A stretch of 46,151 nt of DNA from Sandaracinobacteroides sp031425455 (GTDB lineage Bacteria; Pseudomonadota; Alphaproteobacteria; Sphingomonadales; Sphingomonadaceae), in the NCBI GenBank assembly GCA_031425455.1, contig JANPJJ010000085.1:1-46151 (forward strand), read 5' to 3'. The translations under genes and the position numbers were made by a program. Under the pieces are notes generated by a model. The model was not told the DNA's origin, did no database searches, and saw only the letters and a list, made by a program, of their open reading frames with translations. Below are positions 1 through 8,793 of the stretch, piece after piece. Position 1 is the first letter of the stretch. Each line of letters begins with the position of its first letter.

Positions 1-187
1 TCATCGGTTTCAGCAGCAGCACCTTGTGCTCGCCGAGCCGCCCTTCGGCCGCCAGCCCCTGGAAGCGCGATCTCCATAATCCGAAAGCATTTGACGCAGC
101 AATTGCGTCGACCGCCATGAAGCCCACATTGTGTCGATGCAGGGCGTAGGCCGGGCCGGGATTGCCCAGCCCGGCGAACACCAGCAT
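1..187 (-). CDS. pth: Peptidyl-tRNA hydrolase, 5' part only (runs off the window)
   Basis: Pth cleaves the ester bond of peptidyl-tRNA released from stalled ribosomes and recycles the tRNA in the cytoplasm. The first 62 residues are present; the gene continues past base 1. The N-terminus reads MLVFAGLGNPGPAYALHRHN, the family's opening beta-strand and loop, with Asn9 and His19 matching the substrate-binding Asn and catalytic His of the family (Asn10 and His20 in E. coli), followed by VGFMAVDAI. The ATG lies 3 bases after the rplY stop codon, so the two are probably cotranscribed; rplY-pth is a common bacterial pair. Identification is firm; the remaining catalytic residues lie outside the window. 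Confidence 0.95.
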   Translation of the reverse strand, partial: MLVFAGLGNPGPAYALHRHNVGFMAVDAIAASNAFGLWRSRFQGLAAEGRLGEHKVLLLKPM

Positions 188-190
188 CGA

Positions 191-805
191 TCAGGCCGCT
201 GCGGCTTCTTCGGCCTCGCCCGCATCGCCCTGGCTCTTCAGTCCGGACGGCGCGACGATTGTCGCGATGGTGAAATCGCGCTCGATCACAGTCTTCACGC
301 CGGGTGCCAGCTTGACCACGGACACATGGATCGAATCGCCGACCTCGAATCCGGTCACGTCCACGACGATGTCATCGGGGATGCTGTCGGCCGGGCACTT
401 CAGCTCGACTTCGTGGCGGACCACGTTCAGCACGCCGCCCCTTTTCAGCCCGGGCGAGGCATGCTCGTTCTCGAACCGGACCGGCACGTTCACCGTTACC
501 AGCGAAGCGCCGGTCACGCGCAGAAAGTCCACATGCAACGGCCGGTCGCTGACCGGATGGAACTGCACGTCGCGCGGCAGCGTGCGGTGCACCTGCCCGT
601 CGACTTCGACTTCGACCACCGAATTCATGAAGTGGCCCGAGGACAGCAGCTTCACCAACCGCTTTTCCTCCACATGGATCGACAACGCCGATTCCTTGTT
701 GCCATAGATTACCGCCGGAACCCGGCCTTCCCGCCGCACCGCCCGCGAGGCTCCCTTGCCACCACGGTCGCGTGCCTCGGCGGTGAGCGTCAGCACATCA
801 GACAT
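191..805 (-). CDS. rplY: 50S ribosomal protein L25, long CTC form
   Basis: Binds 5S rRNA in the large ribosomal subunit. The 204-residue product has the N-terminal 5S-binding domain (MSDVLTLTAEARDRGGKGAS, then VPAVIYG near residue 33) and the C-terminal beta-rich domain of the general-stress CTC type, ending in an acidic and alanine-rich tail. I start at the ATG at 805 rather than 16 codons upstream because GGAG sits 6 bases before it and the protein then begins as the family does. It is followed 3 bases later by pth. The length fits alphaproteobacterial L25; the short E. coli form is only about 94 residues. Confidence 0.95.
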   Translation of the reverse strand: MSDVLTLTAEARDRGGKGASRAVRREGRVPAVIYGNKESALSIHVEEKRLVKLLSSGHFMNSVVEVEVDGQVHRTLPRDVQFHPVSDRPLHVDFLRVTGASLVTVNVPVRFENEHASPGLKRGGVLNVVRHEVELKCPADSIPDDIVVDVTGFEVGDSIHVSVVKLAPGVKTVIERDFTIATIVAPSGLKSQGDAGEAEEAAAA

Positions 806-888
806 GTCATTCTCCAAATCGTCCGCCCGGCACCTCCAGGGTGTGCCGGCCACGGAAGCCGCGCGCCTTAGCGGGGAACGGCGATCTG

Positions 889-964
889 CGCAACTGCCGA
901 CGCCAGTTGCGACCCGTTCGCAGATTTTGCTTGCCCTGCCCGGCGGCGGCTCCTAACGCAACTG
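889..964. promoter_or_regulatory. CGCAACTG inverted repeat plus a third copy, possible operator
   Basis: CGCAACTG at 889-896 is followed by a 7-base spacer and its exact reverse complement CAGTTGCG at 904-911; a third direct copy lies at 957-964, 33 bases before the receptor start codon at 997. The region separates the divergent rplY and TonB-receptor genes. Seen: three copies of one 8-mer in 76 bases. Inferred: a binding site for a regulator of either promoter, or a hairpin in the leader. There is no T tract, so it is not a classical terminator, and no Fur-box-like AT-rich palindrome is visible. Confidence 0.35.
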
Positions 965-996
965 CAAATGACTAGCAACAACAGCGGGGTTCACCG

Positions 997-3246
997 GTGC
1001 AGATTTCCAAGCGGATCGTTTTGGCAGCCGCCCTCGGCATCACGCCGGCGGCACCGCTGATCGCCGCCGACGCGGACCTGCCGCCCGATATCATCGTGAT
1101 CGGCGCGCCCGAGCGGCTGCTCGATATTTCGGGTTCGGCTGCGGTCGTCTCGGCCGAAGACCTGAAACGGAGCCGGGTGCTGAGCGTGAACGATGCGCTG
1201 CGCCAGGTGCCGGGCGTGTTTCCGCGCGACGAGGAGGGCACCGGGGCGCGGCCGAACATCGGAATCCGCGGCCTGAACCCGACCCGCTCCACCAAGGTGC
1301 TGCTGCTAGAAGACGGCATTCCGCTCGCCTTTGCCCCTTACGGCGACAACGCCACCTATTATCACCCCCCTATCGAGCGGTTCGAGCGGATCGAGGTGCT
1401 GAAGGGCGCTGCCCAGGTACGGTTCGGGCCGCAGACCATCGGCGGGGTCATCAACTATATCACGCCCGCCGCGCCCGACGAGTTCATGGCGCGGGTTTCG
1501 GCGCAGGGCGGCAATCGCGATGCCTTCGCCCTCGACGGGCGGGTCGGCGGGCCGCTGCTGGGCGGCGCGGTGCTGCTGCACGCCAACCACAAGCAGGCGG
1601 CGGGCAACCGCGACAACCAGCTGCTTCGCTTCACCGACCTGTTCGCGAAGGGGCAATGGCGCCTTTCCGACACCCAGTCGGTCACGCTGAAGGGCAGCTG
1701 GTTCCAGGAACGAAGCGACATCACCTATTCCGGCCTGACCCGCGCCGAGTTCGCCGCCGACCCGCGCGGCAATCCGTTCCCCCGGGGCAATGACCGGTTC
1801 GAGACCGAGCGATGGAGCCTGAGCGCTAGCCACGGCTGGGAACTTGCCGAAGGGCTGGAGCTGAAGACCAACGCCTACTTCCACCATTTCGATCGCGACT
1901 GGTGGCGCCAGTCCTCTAACTCGGCGCAGCGGCCCAACGATGCCTCCGACCCGCTGTGTGGCGGAATGGCCAACCTTTCGGCCGGTTGCGGCAACGAAGG
2001 CCGGCTGCGCACCTATGATACCTGGGGCATAGAGAGCCGGATCAGCCTGTCGCATCGGGATTTCCTGGGGCTCGGCCTTGGTGGCGCGACCGAAATCGGG
2101 CTGCGCTATCACGAGGAAACGCAGCGCCGCCGCCAGGTGAACGGCGACAGCTTTGCCGCGCGCGAGGCCGGCACCAGCGTGAATGCCGGCCTGCGCGAGA
2201 ACAACCGGCGAGAGACGACGGCGCTGTCGGCGTTTGCCCAATCGACGCTGGATTTCGGTCGGCTGGCGCTGATTCCCGGCGTCCGGGTCGAGATGGTCGA
2301 CTATGCGCGAGTAAACCTGCCGGTCGATATCCTGGTCGGCGGGCGCCCTTCGGGCAGCCGAACCGCCGAGACCCGCGGCCGCCGCAGCCTGGACCAGCTG
2401 GTGCCGGGCATCGGCGCGACGTTCGGCATCAGCGATGCCGTTATCCTCTACGGCGGCGTGCACCGTGGCTTTGCGCCGCCGCGCGTGGAGGACATCATCA
2501 CGACCGGCGGCGGCTCGGTTGATTTGGACGCCGAACTCAGCTGGAACTGGGAAGCTGGGATGCGCGGGCGGCTGCTGCCGGGGCTCGATGCCGATGCAAC
2601 CTTCTTCGTGATGGACTTCGAGAACCAGATCGTGCCGGCGTCGGTCGCCGGCGGGGTCGGCGCGACGCTCACCTCGGCCGGGCGGACGCTGCACCGGGGC
2701 GGCGAACTCGGCCTGAGATTCTCCAGCGCAGCGGCCGAACTCACCGGCGAGACCGACATCTATGCCCGGCTCGCCGCCACCTGGCTGCCGACCGCCCGCT
2801 ATGCCGCGACCCGGATCGCGACCGTCCCCTGTTTCGACGGCGCCACGACGGGAACCCCGGTTGCCACGGGGCGCGGCGCGGCGCCCTGCGGCGTCCCGCT
2901 GGACGTGCGCGGCAACCGCCTGCCCTACAGCCCCGAATGGCTGGTCTCGACAGCGGTCGGCGTGGCGCACCGCGGCTTTACAGGGCAGGTGGAACTGGTC
3001 GGCCAGTCGGCGATGTTCGCCGACGATGTGAACCTGGTGGCGGTCACGCCCGATGGCCAGCGCGGCCGGATCGGCGGCTGGGCGATGCTGAACCTGGCGC
3101 TTTCCTATGGGCCGCCGGATGGCCGGTGGGAGGTGTTCGCGACGGCGCGCAACCTGCTCAACCGGCTGGTCGTGGTGGACAGGTCGCGCGGCATCCTGCC
3201 GGGCAACCCGCGCACGGTGCAGGCCGGTGTCAGCCTGAGGTACTGA
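997..3246 (+). CDS. TonB-dependent receptor, FecA-like
   Basis: Outer-membrane, TonB-energised uptake channel, 749 residues. A signal peptide of about 23 residues ends near LIAADA; a TonB-box-like stretch (DIIVIGA) follows; the plug domain spans roughly residues 30-155 with VNDALRQVPGVFPRDE, GIRGLNP and EVLKGAAQVRFGPQTIGGVI; the rest is beta-barrel, ending in the aromatic Tyr of VSLRY. The phrase KGAAQVRFGPQTIGG is typical of the FecA branch that imports ferric dicitrate and similar chelates. There is no N-terminal signalling extension and no adjacent fecI/fecR pair, so sigma-factor cascade control is unlikely. The start is GTG with a weak upstream ribosome site. It stands alone, convergent with the next gene. 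Substrate is an inference from family branch only. Confidence 0.9.
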   Translation: MQISKRIVLAAALGITPAAPLIAADADLPPDIIVIGAPERLLDISGSAAVVSAEDLKRSRVLSVNDALRQVPGVFPRDEEGTGARPNIGIRGLNPTRSTKVLLLEDGIPLAFAPYGDNATYYHPPIERFERIEVLKGAAQVRFGPQTIGGVINYITPAAPDEFMARVSAQGGNRDAFALDGRVGGPLLGGAVLLHANHKQAAGNRDNQLLRFTDLFAKGQWRLSDTQSVTLKGSWFQERSDITYSGLTRAEFAADPRGNPFPRGNDRFETERWSLSASHGWELAEGLELKTNAYFHHFDRDWWRQSSNSAQRPNDASDPLCGGMANLSAGCGNEGRLRTYDTWGIESRISLSHRDFLGLGLGGATEIGLRYHEETQRRRQVNGDSFAAREAGTSVNAGLRENNRRETTALSAFAQSTLDFGRLALIPGVRVEMVDYARVNLPVDILVGGRPSGSRTAETRGRRSLDQLVPGIGATFGISDAVILYGGVHRGFAPPRVEDIITTGGGSVDLDAELSWNWEAGMRGRLLPGLDADATFFVMDFENQIVPASVAGGVGATLTSAGRTLHRGGELGLRFSSAAAELTGETDIYARLAATWLPTARYAATRIATVPCFDGATTGTPVATGRGAAPCGVPLDVRGNRLPYSPEWLVSTAVGVAHRGFTGQVELVGQSAMFADDVNLVAVTPDGQRGRIGGWAMLNLALSYGPPDGRWEVFATARNLLNRLVVVDRSRGILPGNPRTVQAGVSLRY

Positions 3247-3249
3247 CGG

Positions 3250-3735
3250 CTATCCGAGTTCGACCGTCGCCACCTTGTCGGCATAGTCCTTCTTGGGATC
3301 GATCCCGACCAACATCTTAACGCCGGCCAGCAGGTTGTTCTCATTCTCCCAGATCTGCGCTTCCTCCGCATCCAGCCGGAGCAGCTGCAGGTTGGGATCC
3401 TCCTTGCCGCCCTTGTACCAGGCGGCGATGAACGGGTTCCACAGCCGCTCGATGGTGGCTCGGTCGTTGTCGGCCCGCAGCGTGCCGCGCACGGTCGCGA
3501 ACAGATCATGCCCCTTGGAGCTGAAGCCGAAGATGGCGCGATGGCCTTCGCCCAGGTCCTGCACCAGATCATTGTCCTTGCCGGCGAAGAACCAGATCGG
3601 GCCGTGCGGGCCTTCGGTTTGCGCCGTCATCGGCCGGGTATGGCCGTCTTCGGCGCCGTCCAGCCCTAGCATCACGGTGCGATCGCTTTTCAGCGCCTTC
3701 CAGAATTTCGCTTCCAGTTCCTGCGGCGTGGACAT
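3250..3735 (-). CDS. Pyridoxamine 5'-phosphate oxidase-fold protein, general stress protein 26 type
   Basis: A 161-residue split-barrel flavin-binding protein. MSTPQELEAKFWKALKSDRT opens the protein, then the core strands (VMLGLDGAED, RPMTAQTE, GPIWFFAGKDND) and a C-terminal half with WNPFIAAWYKGG and LLRLDAEEAQIWE match the general stress protein family of the PNP-oxidase superfamily. Members of this branch bind FMN or FAD and are usually annotated as stress-related; most are not true pyridoxamine oxidases. AGGGAG upstream of the ATG supports the start. It sits alone, 3 bases past the convergent receptor's stop. Physiological substrate unknown. Confidence 0.85.
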   Translation of the reverse strand: MSTPQELEAKFWKALKSDRTVMLGLDGAEDGHTRPMTAQTEGPHGPIWFFAGKDNDLVQDLGEGHRAIFGFSSKGHDLFATVRGTLRADNDRATIERLWNPFIAAWYKGGKEDPNLQLLRLDAEEAQIWENENNLLAGVKMLVGIDPKKDYADKVATVELG

Positions 3736-3844
3736 GCTCTATCTCCCTTGATCGGTCAGGGAAGAACATGGGAACAGCGACGAGGTTCCCGCAGATCGGG
3801 GGCGGAGGCACAGCTTCCACCGTGCCGCCGGCCCCCGCTTCGGC

Positions 3845-6181
3845 TCAGCTTTCCTCGCTCGGCGCCGGCAGGGCTGCCACCTTCTTCTTCCGCCTGGGCT
3901 TGGGGGCCGCCGGGATGATCTCGAACGCCGGTTTGTCGTCCTTCACATGCACCCGGACTTCGCCGCCGTTCACCAGTTTCCCGAACAGCAGCTCGTCTGC
4001 CAGCGGGCGCTTCACCGCTTCCTGGATCAGCCGGCCCAGCGGTCGCGCGCCATAGGCCCTGTCATAGCCGCGCTCGATCAGCCAGTCCTTGGCTTCCTGC
4101 TCCAGTGCGATGTGGACATCGCGCTCGGCCAGCTGCAGCTCCAGCTGGAGGATGAACTTGTCGATCACGCGTGCCACGATGGAGGGCGGCAGATAGTCGA
4201 ATGGAACGGTCGCATCCAGCCGGTTGCGGAACTCGGGCGTGAACATCCGCTTGATGGCCTCTTCGTCCTCCCCCACACGGGCGCCGGCGCCGAAACCGAT
4301 GCCCTCCCGCGCCATGTCGGCAGCGCCGGCATTGGTTGTCATGATCAGGATCGAATTGCGGAAGTCGACGGTCTTGCCGTGGTGGTCGGTCAGCTTGCCG
4401 TTGTCCATCACCTGCAGCAGGATGTTGAACAGGTCGGGGTGAGCCTTTTCGATCTCGTCCAGCAGCAGGGCGCCGTGCGGGTTCTGGTCGACCGCATCGG
4501 TCAGCAAGCCGCCCTGGTCGAACCCGACATAGCCCGGGGGGGCCCCGATCAGGCGGGAGACCGAGTGGCGCTCCATATACTCCGACATGTCGAAGCGGGT
4601 CAGCGGGATGCCCAGGATCGAGGCCAGCTGGCGCGCCACCTCGGTCTTGCCGACCCCGGTCGGGCCGGAGAACAGATAGTTGCCGATCGGCTTGTTGGGC
4701 TCGCGCAGGCCCGCGCGGCTGAGCTTGATCGCCGAGGCGAGCAACTCGATCGCCTTGTCCTGCCCGAATACCACCCGCTTAAGGTCGGCTTCCAGCGTGG
4801 AGAGCGCCTTCTTGTCGTCGGTCGAGACGGATTTCGGCGGGATGCGCGCCATGGTCGCGACCACGGCCTCGATCTCCTTCACGGTGATCACCCGCTTGCG
4901 CCGGGCCTCGGGCACCAGCATCTGCGCCGATCCGCTCTCGTCGATCACGTCGATCGCCTTGTCGGGCAGCTTGCGGTCGTTGATATAGCGCGCCGAGAGC
5001 TCGACAGCGGACTTGATCGCATCGGGCGTGTAGCGCACCTTGTGGTGCTTCTCGAACGCGGGCTTCAGGCCGGTCAGGATCTTCACCGTATCCTCGACGG
5101 TCGGCTCGTTCACGTCGATCTTCTGGAACCGGCGCAGCAAGGCGCGGTCCTTCTCGAAATGATTGCGGAACTCCTTGTAGGTGGTGGAGCCGATGCAGCG
5201 GATGGCGCCGCTGGAGAGTGCCGGCTTCAAAAGATTGGAGGCGTCCATCGCACCGCCGGAGGTGGCGCCGGCGCCGATCACGGTGTGGATCTCGTCGATG
5301 AACAGCACCGCGTGCGGCAGCTTCTCGAGCTCGGCGACAACATTCTTCAGCCGCTCCTCGAAGTCCCCGCGGTAACGGGTGCCGGCGAGCAGCGCCCCCA
5401 TGTCGAGCGCGTAGATGACGGCGGGTCGAAGCACGTCGGGCACGTCGCCCTCGATGATCTTGCGCGCCAGGCCTTCGGCAATCGCGGTTTTCCCGACGCC
5501 GGGGTCGCCGACATAGAGCGGATTGTTCTTCGATCGGCGGCACAGGATCTGGATGGTGCGGTCGACTTCGGCTTCCCGGCCGATCAGCACGTCGATCTTG
5601 CCGGCCTTGGCCTTGTCGTTGAGGTTCACGGTGAACTGCTTCAGCGCCGATTCCGGGGTCTTCTGGCGCTGCTCGCGCTTTTCCTCGCGGGCTTCGGTCG
5701 CCTCTTCTGCGCCCTTCGGGGTCTTCGCCTCGCTCATCCCGGCCGTCTTGGCGATTCCGTGGCTGATGTAGGAAACCGCGTCCAGCCGCGTCATGTCCTG
5801 CTGTTGCAGGAAATAGACGGCGTGGCTCTCGCGCTCGGAGAACAGGGCGACCAGCACATTGGCGCCGGTCACATCCTCGCGGCCCGATGACTGAACGTGC
5901 AGGATGGCGCGCTGTACCACGCGCTGGAAGCCGGCGGTGGGCGACGGATCGACCGAACTGTCGGCCTTCAGGCTGCCAAGCTCGGTGTCGAGGTAGCGGG
6001 TCACCTGTGCCGACAGCTCGTCGAGGTCGACGCCACACGCCTTCATCACGACGGAGGCATGGGTATCGGTGATGAGGGCGAGCAGCAGATGTTCCAGCGT
6101 CGCATATTCATGGCGGCGCCGGCTCGCTTCGGCGAGGGCGTTGTGAAGGGTGGATTCGAGGTCGCGGGAGAAAGAGGGCAT
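3845..6181 (-). CDS. clpA: ATP-dependent Clp protease ATP-binding subunit ClpA
   Basis: Hexameric AAA+ unfoldase that feeds substrates, including N-degron proteins delivered by ClpS, into ClpP. The 778 residues show the two-repeat N domain (MPSFSRDLESTLHNALAEAS to about residue 150), a charged linker rich in E, K and R, AAA1 with Walker A GDPGVGKTA and Walker B VLFIDEIHT, and AAA2 with GPTGVGKTE and LLLDEIEKAHPD. The ClpP-docking loop motif IGFG is present (REGIGFGAG). The C-terminus ends in a basic and acidic tail. AGGAAGG lies just upstream of the ATG. No clpS is adjacent, although the two genes are often neighbours in other proteobacteria. Confidence 0.97.
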   Translation of the reverse strand: MPSFSRDLESTLHNALAEASRRRHEYATLEHLLLALITDTHASVVMKACGVDLDELSAQVTRYLDTELGSLKADSSVDPSPTAGFQRVVQRAILHVQSSGREDVTGANVLVALFSERESHAVYFLQQQDMTRLDAVSYISHGIAKTAGMSEAKTPKGAEEATEAREEKREQRQKTPESALKQFTVNLNDKAKAGKIDVLIGREAEVDRTIQILCRRSKNNPLYVGDPGVGKTAIAEGLARKIIEGDVPDVLRPAVIYALDMGALLAGTRYRGDFEERLKNVVAELEKLPHAVLFIDEIHTVIGAGATSGGAMDASNLLKPALSSGAIRCIGSTTYKEFRNHFEKDRALLRRFQKIDVNEPTVEDTVKILTGLKPAFEKHHKVRYTPDAIKSAVELSARYINDRKLPDKAIDVIDESGSAQMLVPEARRKRVITVKEIEAVVATMARIPPKSVSTDDKKALSTLEADLKRVVFGQDKAIELLASAIKLSRAGLREPNKPIGNYLFSGPTGVGKTEVARQLASILGIPLTRFDMSEYMERHSVSRLIGAPPGYVGFDQGGLLTDAVDQNPHGALLLDEIEKAHPDLFNILLQVMDNGKLTDHHGKTVDFRNSILIMTTNAGAADMAREGIGFGAGARVGEDEEAIKRMFTPEFRNRLDATVPFDYLPPSIVARVIDKFILQLELQLAERDVHIALEQEAKDWLIERGYDRAYGARPLGRLIQEAVKRPLADELLFGKLVNGGEVRVHVKDDKPAFEIIPAAPKPRRKKKVAALPAPSEES

Positions 6182-6331
6182 GAACCTTCCTGACCAGCCG
6201 GAGCGGGAGAGTCCGGCTACGGCCCAATGTCACCATGCTTCAACAAAAGTGCAAGGGGGTGTTCGTCGCAGGCAGCGGCCGAGGCGCGGGCAGACGGTCG
6301 GCCCAGCGCAGACCCGCCTTGATATCCACAG

Positions 6332-6365
6332 AAAAGGGCGCCGGAGCCCTGCGGCTTCGGCGCCC
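6332..6365 (-). terminator. Rho-independent terminator after the PEP-CTERM gene
   Basis: On the minus strand GGGCGCCGAAGCC pairs with GGCTCCGGCGCCC around a short loop, giving a 13-bp stem with one mismatch, followed immediately by TTTT. It begins 20 bases past the stop of the gene ending at 6385 and precedes the clpA promoter region, so it should separate the two transcription units. Confidence 0.8.
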
Positions 6366-6384
6366 CTTCCAGGCTGACTGAAGA

Positions 6385-7122
6385 TCAGGCGCTGACGGCG
6401 ATGTTGCGACGCCGGCGTGCGGCGAAGCCCACCAGCCCGAAGCCGGTGATCAGCATCGCCCAGGTGGCGGGCTCGGGAACGCCGCCCGTTTCCAGGAAGT
6501 AGCCGACGGTGTGGTTGTCGCTTTCGTAGCCGCCACCGCCGACCTGGTAGAAGCGGATGCGATCATAGGTGTCGCCGCCTGTGAAATAGACGTTCAGGAA
6601 CGCGTAGGGCTCGCCGGCATTGCCGCCGGTGAACGGCGCATCGGGATTGCCGCAATAGGCCGACGGGCAGTTGCCGATGCTCGCCTTGATGTCGGCCGGC
6701 GTGATGGTGCCGAGCAGCGTGTCGCCATCGAAGAAATCGATGCGGTTCTGATTGTCGAGCGCCGACAGCCAATAGCCGAAATAGTTCAGGCCCGTCGGCA
6801 GGACGGTCGAGAACTCGACATCGTAGCCGCCGTCGCCGATGAAGGTCACGGCATGGTTGCCGGTCCCGCCGGACGAGCCGAAGACGTTGGCGGAATCGAT
6901 GCGCACATCCTTATATTCGGCAACGATCATCCCGGCAGTGCCGAAATCGGTGGTGAAGGTCTGGTCGCTGCCGGCGCTGCGGCCTTCGAACGTTTCCACC
7001 CCCACCACATCGAAGACGGCGGTGCTGTTCTGCACGCCCGGTGCTTCATAGTTGATGGTGATTCCGGCCATGGCCGGGGATGCGAGAAGGGCGACGGTCG
7101 CCGCGCCGAGGAAAAGCTTCAT
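6385..7122 (-). CDS. PEP-CTERM sorting-domain exported protein
   Basis: A 245-residue secreted or surface protein of unknown role. A signal peptide (MKLFLGAATVALLASPAMAG) is followed by a beta-rich body with many Gly, Asp and aromatic residues (TFEGRSAGSDQTFTTD; GTGNHAVTFIGDGGYDVEF; LNYFGYWLSALD). The C-terminus is a textbook PEP-CTERM tripartite signal: VPEPATWAMLITGFGLVGFA, a hydrophobic segment, then RRRR. Such tails are recognised by an exosortase (EpsH/XrtA type) in the inner membrane, and no exosortase is in this window. Two cysteines (NCPSAYCG) could form a disulfide. GGAG before the ATG supports the start, and a strong terminator follows. Monocistronic by layout. Confidence 0.88.
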   Translation of the reverse strand: MKLFLGAATVALLASPAMAGITINYEAPGVQNSTAVFDVVGVETFEGRSAGSDQTFTTDFGTAGMIVAEYKDVRIDSANVFGSSGGTGNHAVTFIGDGGYDVEFSTVLPTGLNYFGYWLSALDNQNRIDFFDGDTLLGTITPADIKASIGNCPSAYCGNPDAPFTGGNAGEPYAFLNVYFTGGDTYDRIRFYQVGGGGYESDNHTVGYFLETGGVPEPATWAMLITGFGLVGFAARRRRNIAVSA

Positions 7123-7294
7123 GGGATACTCCGACTGTTACTGGCCGACGACCGACTCGCCCGCCATGCCGAAGTAAGGGCAAGTCCCGTGCCAAGTTCG
7201 CAACTTGTCGCCATGCAGGTGCGGCCGGCGCATGCTTGCAAACGATCCTGTCAAGACGACCGACAAGCAGGGTGCGAGTTAACCATTCACAGCG

Positions 7295-7927
7295 TTAACC
7301 GCCGCCAAAAGCCCCGATCAGGCCGTCGATCACGATCTGGGCCGCCAGCGCCGCCAGGATCACGCCCAGCAGCCGGGTGATCATCGCCTCTACTTTCGCA
7401 CCCACACGCGCCATGATCGGGCCTGCGGCCAGCAAGGCGGCGAGCGTCAGCAGCAGCACGATCACAAGCGCCAGATAGACCGCGGCATATTCCGGGGCGG
7501 TTTCGGCCTCCGACGTGAGCAGCATGACCGCCGCGATCGAGCCCGGACCGGCGATCATCGGCATCGCCATCGGAAACACCGCCACATCCTCGGTATTCTC
7601 GTCGTTCACGGCCTTGGCGCGTTCTTCGCGGCGCTTCACCCGGGTCTCGAACACCATGTCGAGCGCGATCAGGAACAGCATGATCCCGCCCGCGACACGG
7701 AACGCATCCAGGCTGATGCCCAGCGCAGACAGGAACGGCTCCCCCACGAGCGCAAAGGCGAACAGGATGCCGGATGCGATCGCCACGCTGCGCCACGCCA
7801 TGTTGCGCCGCATTGCATCCGACGAATTGGTGGTGAGGCTTGCGAAGATGGGGGCGGCGCCCGGCGGGTCGATGACGACCAGCAATGTCACCAGCGCCGA
7901 TATGAAGACGTCCCAGGGGAAGGTCAT
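7295..7927 (-). CDS. MarC family integral membrane protein
   Basis: A 210-residue protein of about six transmembrane segments, beginning MTFPWDVFISALVTLLVVID and containing the family signatures DPPGAAPIFASLT near residue 20 and MAMPMIAGPGSIAAVMLL near residue 118. MarC/YhcE/SnatA relatives are inner-membrane proteins; one archaeal member transports neutral amino acids, but E. coli MarC has no confirmed substrate and is not responsible for multiple antibiotic resistance. The ATG overlaps the folD stop in an ATGA, so it is translated with folD and yggT as the last gene of that operon. Confidence 0.9.
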   Translation of the reverse strand: MTFPWDVFISALVTLLVVIDPPGAAPIFASLTTNSSDAMRRNMAWRSVAIASGILFAFALVGEPFLSALGISLDAFRVAGGIMLFLIALDMVFETRVKRREERAKAVNDENTEDVAVFPMAMPMIAGPGSIAAVMLLTSEAETAPEYAAVYLALVIVLLLTLAALLAAGPIMARVGAKVEAMITRLLGVILAALAAQIVIDGLIGAFGGG

Positions 7928-8793
7928 GAGGCCGTGGCCATCGATGCGGCTTTCAAGCTGTTCTCCATCAGGCAGGCGATTGTCATCGGTCCCACTCCAC
8001 CCGGAACCGGGGTAATGTGCGCGGCCACGTCCGCCGCCTCGGCAAAGGCCACGTCGCCGACCAGGCGGGTTCCGCCTTCCGGCTTCGCGATGCGGTTGAT
8101 CCCCACGTCGATCACCGTGGCGCCGGGCTTCAGCCAGTTGCCGCGCACCATCTCGGGCCGCCCGACAGCCGCGATCAGGATGTCGGCGCGCCGCGCCAGC
8201 CCGGGCAAATCGCGGCTGCGGCTGTGCGCCACCGTGACGGTGGCCGAAGCCCCGATCAGCAGCGAGGCCATCGGCCGGCCGACGATATTGGACCGCCCGA
8301 TCACCAGCGCCTCGGCGCCTGACAGGTCGCCCAGCGTCGCCTCCAGCAAGCGCAGGCAGCCGAGCGGGGTGCAGGGCACAAAGCCGTCCAGCCCGGTCGC
8401 AAGCCGGCCGGCGTTGACCGGATGGAAACCGTCCACGTCCTTGTCAGGATGGATGGCGCCGATCACGCGCGCGCTGTCGATATGCGGGGGCAACGGCAAC
8501 TGCACCAGGATACCGTCGATCGCCGGGTCGGCGTTCAGGCTGGCCACCAGCGCAAGCAGCTCGGCCTCCGGCAGGCCGGCGTTGCGGCGATGCTCAATCG
8601 AAGTGATTCCGGCCTGTTCGCAGGCAGCGGTCTTGTTGCGGACATAGACCTGGCTTGCGGGATCGTCCCCCACCAGCACCACCGCCAGCGCCGGCGGCCG
8701 GGCCCCGGCTGCCGCGCGCGCCCTCACTTCGGCGGCGATCCCGGCGCGAAGCCCGGCGGCGTGCGCCTTGCCGTCGATAAGGGCGGCCGTCAT
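7924..8793 (-). CDS. folD: Bifunctional methylene-THF dehydrogenase / methenyl-THF cyclohydrolase
   Basis: Interconverts 5,10-methylene-, 5,10-methenyl- and 10-formyl-tetrahydrofolate in the cytoplasm, supplying one-carbon units for purines and formyl-Met. Over 289 residues the standard motifs appear in order: SQVYVRNKTAACEQAGI (catalytic Tyr and Lys), GILVQLPLPPHID, PCTPLGCLRLLE, the NADP-binding VIGRSNIVGRPMASLL, and PGGVGPMTIACLMEN near the end. Its ATG overlaps the yggT stop and its stop overlaps the marC start, both as ATGA, indicating translational coupling across three genes. Confidence 0.97.
   Translation of the reverse strand: MTAALIDGKAHAAGLRAGIAAEVRARAAAGARPPALAVVLVGDDPASQVYVRNKTAACEQAGITSIEHRRNAGLPEAELLALVASLNADPAIDGILVQLPLPPHIDSARVIGAIHPDKDVDGFHPVNAGRLATGLDGFVPCTPLGCLRLLEATLGDLSGAEALVIGRSNIVGRPMASLLIGASATVTVAHSRSRDLPGLARRADILIAAVGRPEMVRGNWLKPGATVIDVGINRIAKPEGGTRLVGDVAFAEAADVAAHITPVPGGVGPMTIACLMENSLKAASMATAS

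Noticed and set aside
806..853. Upstream extension of L25 to 853
   Set aside because: The extra 16 residues do not resemble L25, and GGAG precedes the ATG at 805.
1306..2970. Long open frame opposite the FecA-like receptor
   Set aside because: Same cause; low-complexity Arg/Gly/Ala-rich translation with no recognisable domain.
3947..5890. Long open frame opposite clpA (647 codons)
   Set aside because: Antisense shadow caused by high GC; no motifs, and clpA covers it fully with clear ones.
7278..7299. GTTAAC...GTTAAC inverted repeat after marC
   Set aside because: Short AT stems with a 10-base loop, one arm containing the marC stop codon; no T tract, so not called a terminator.
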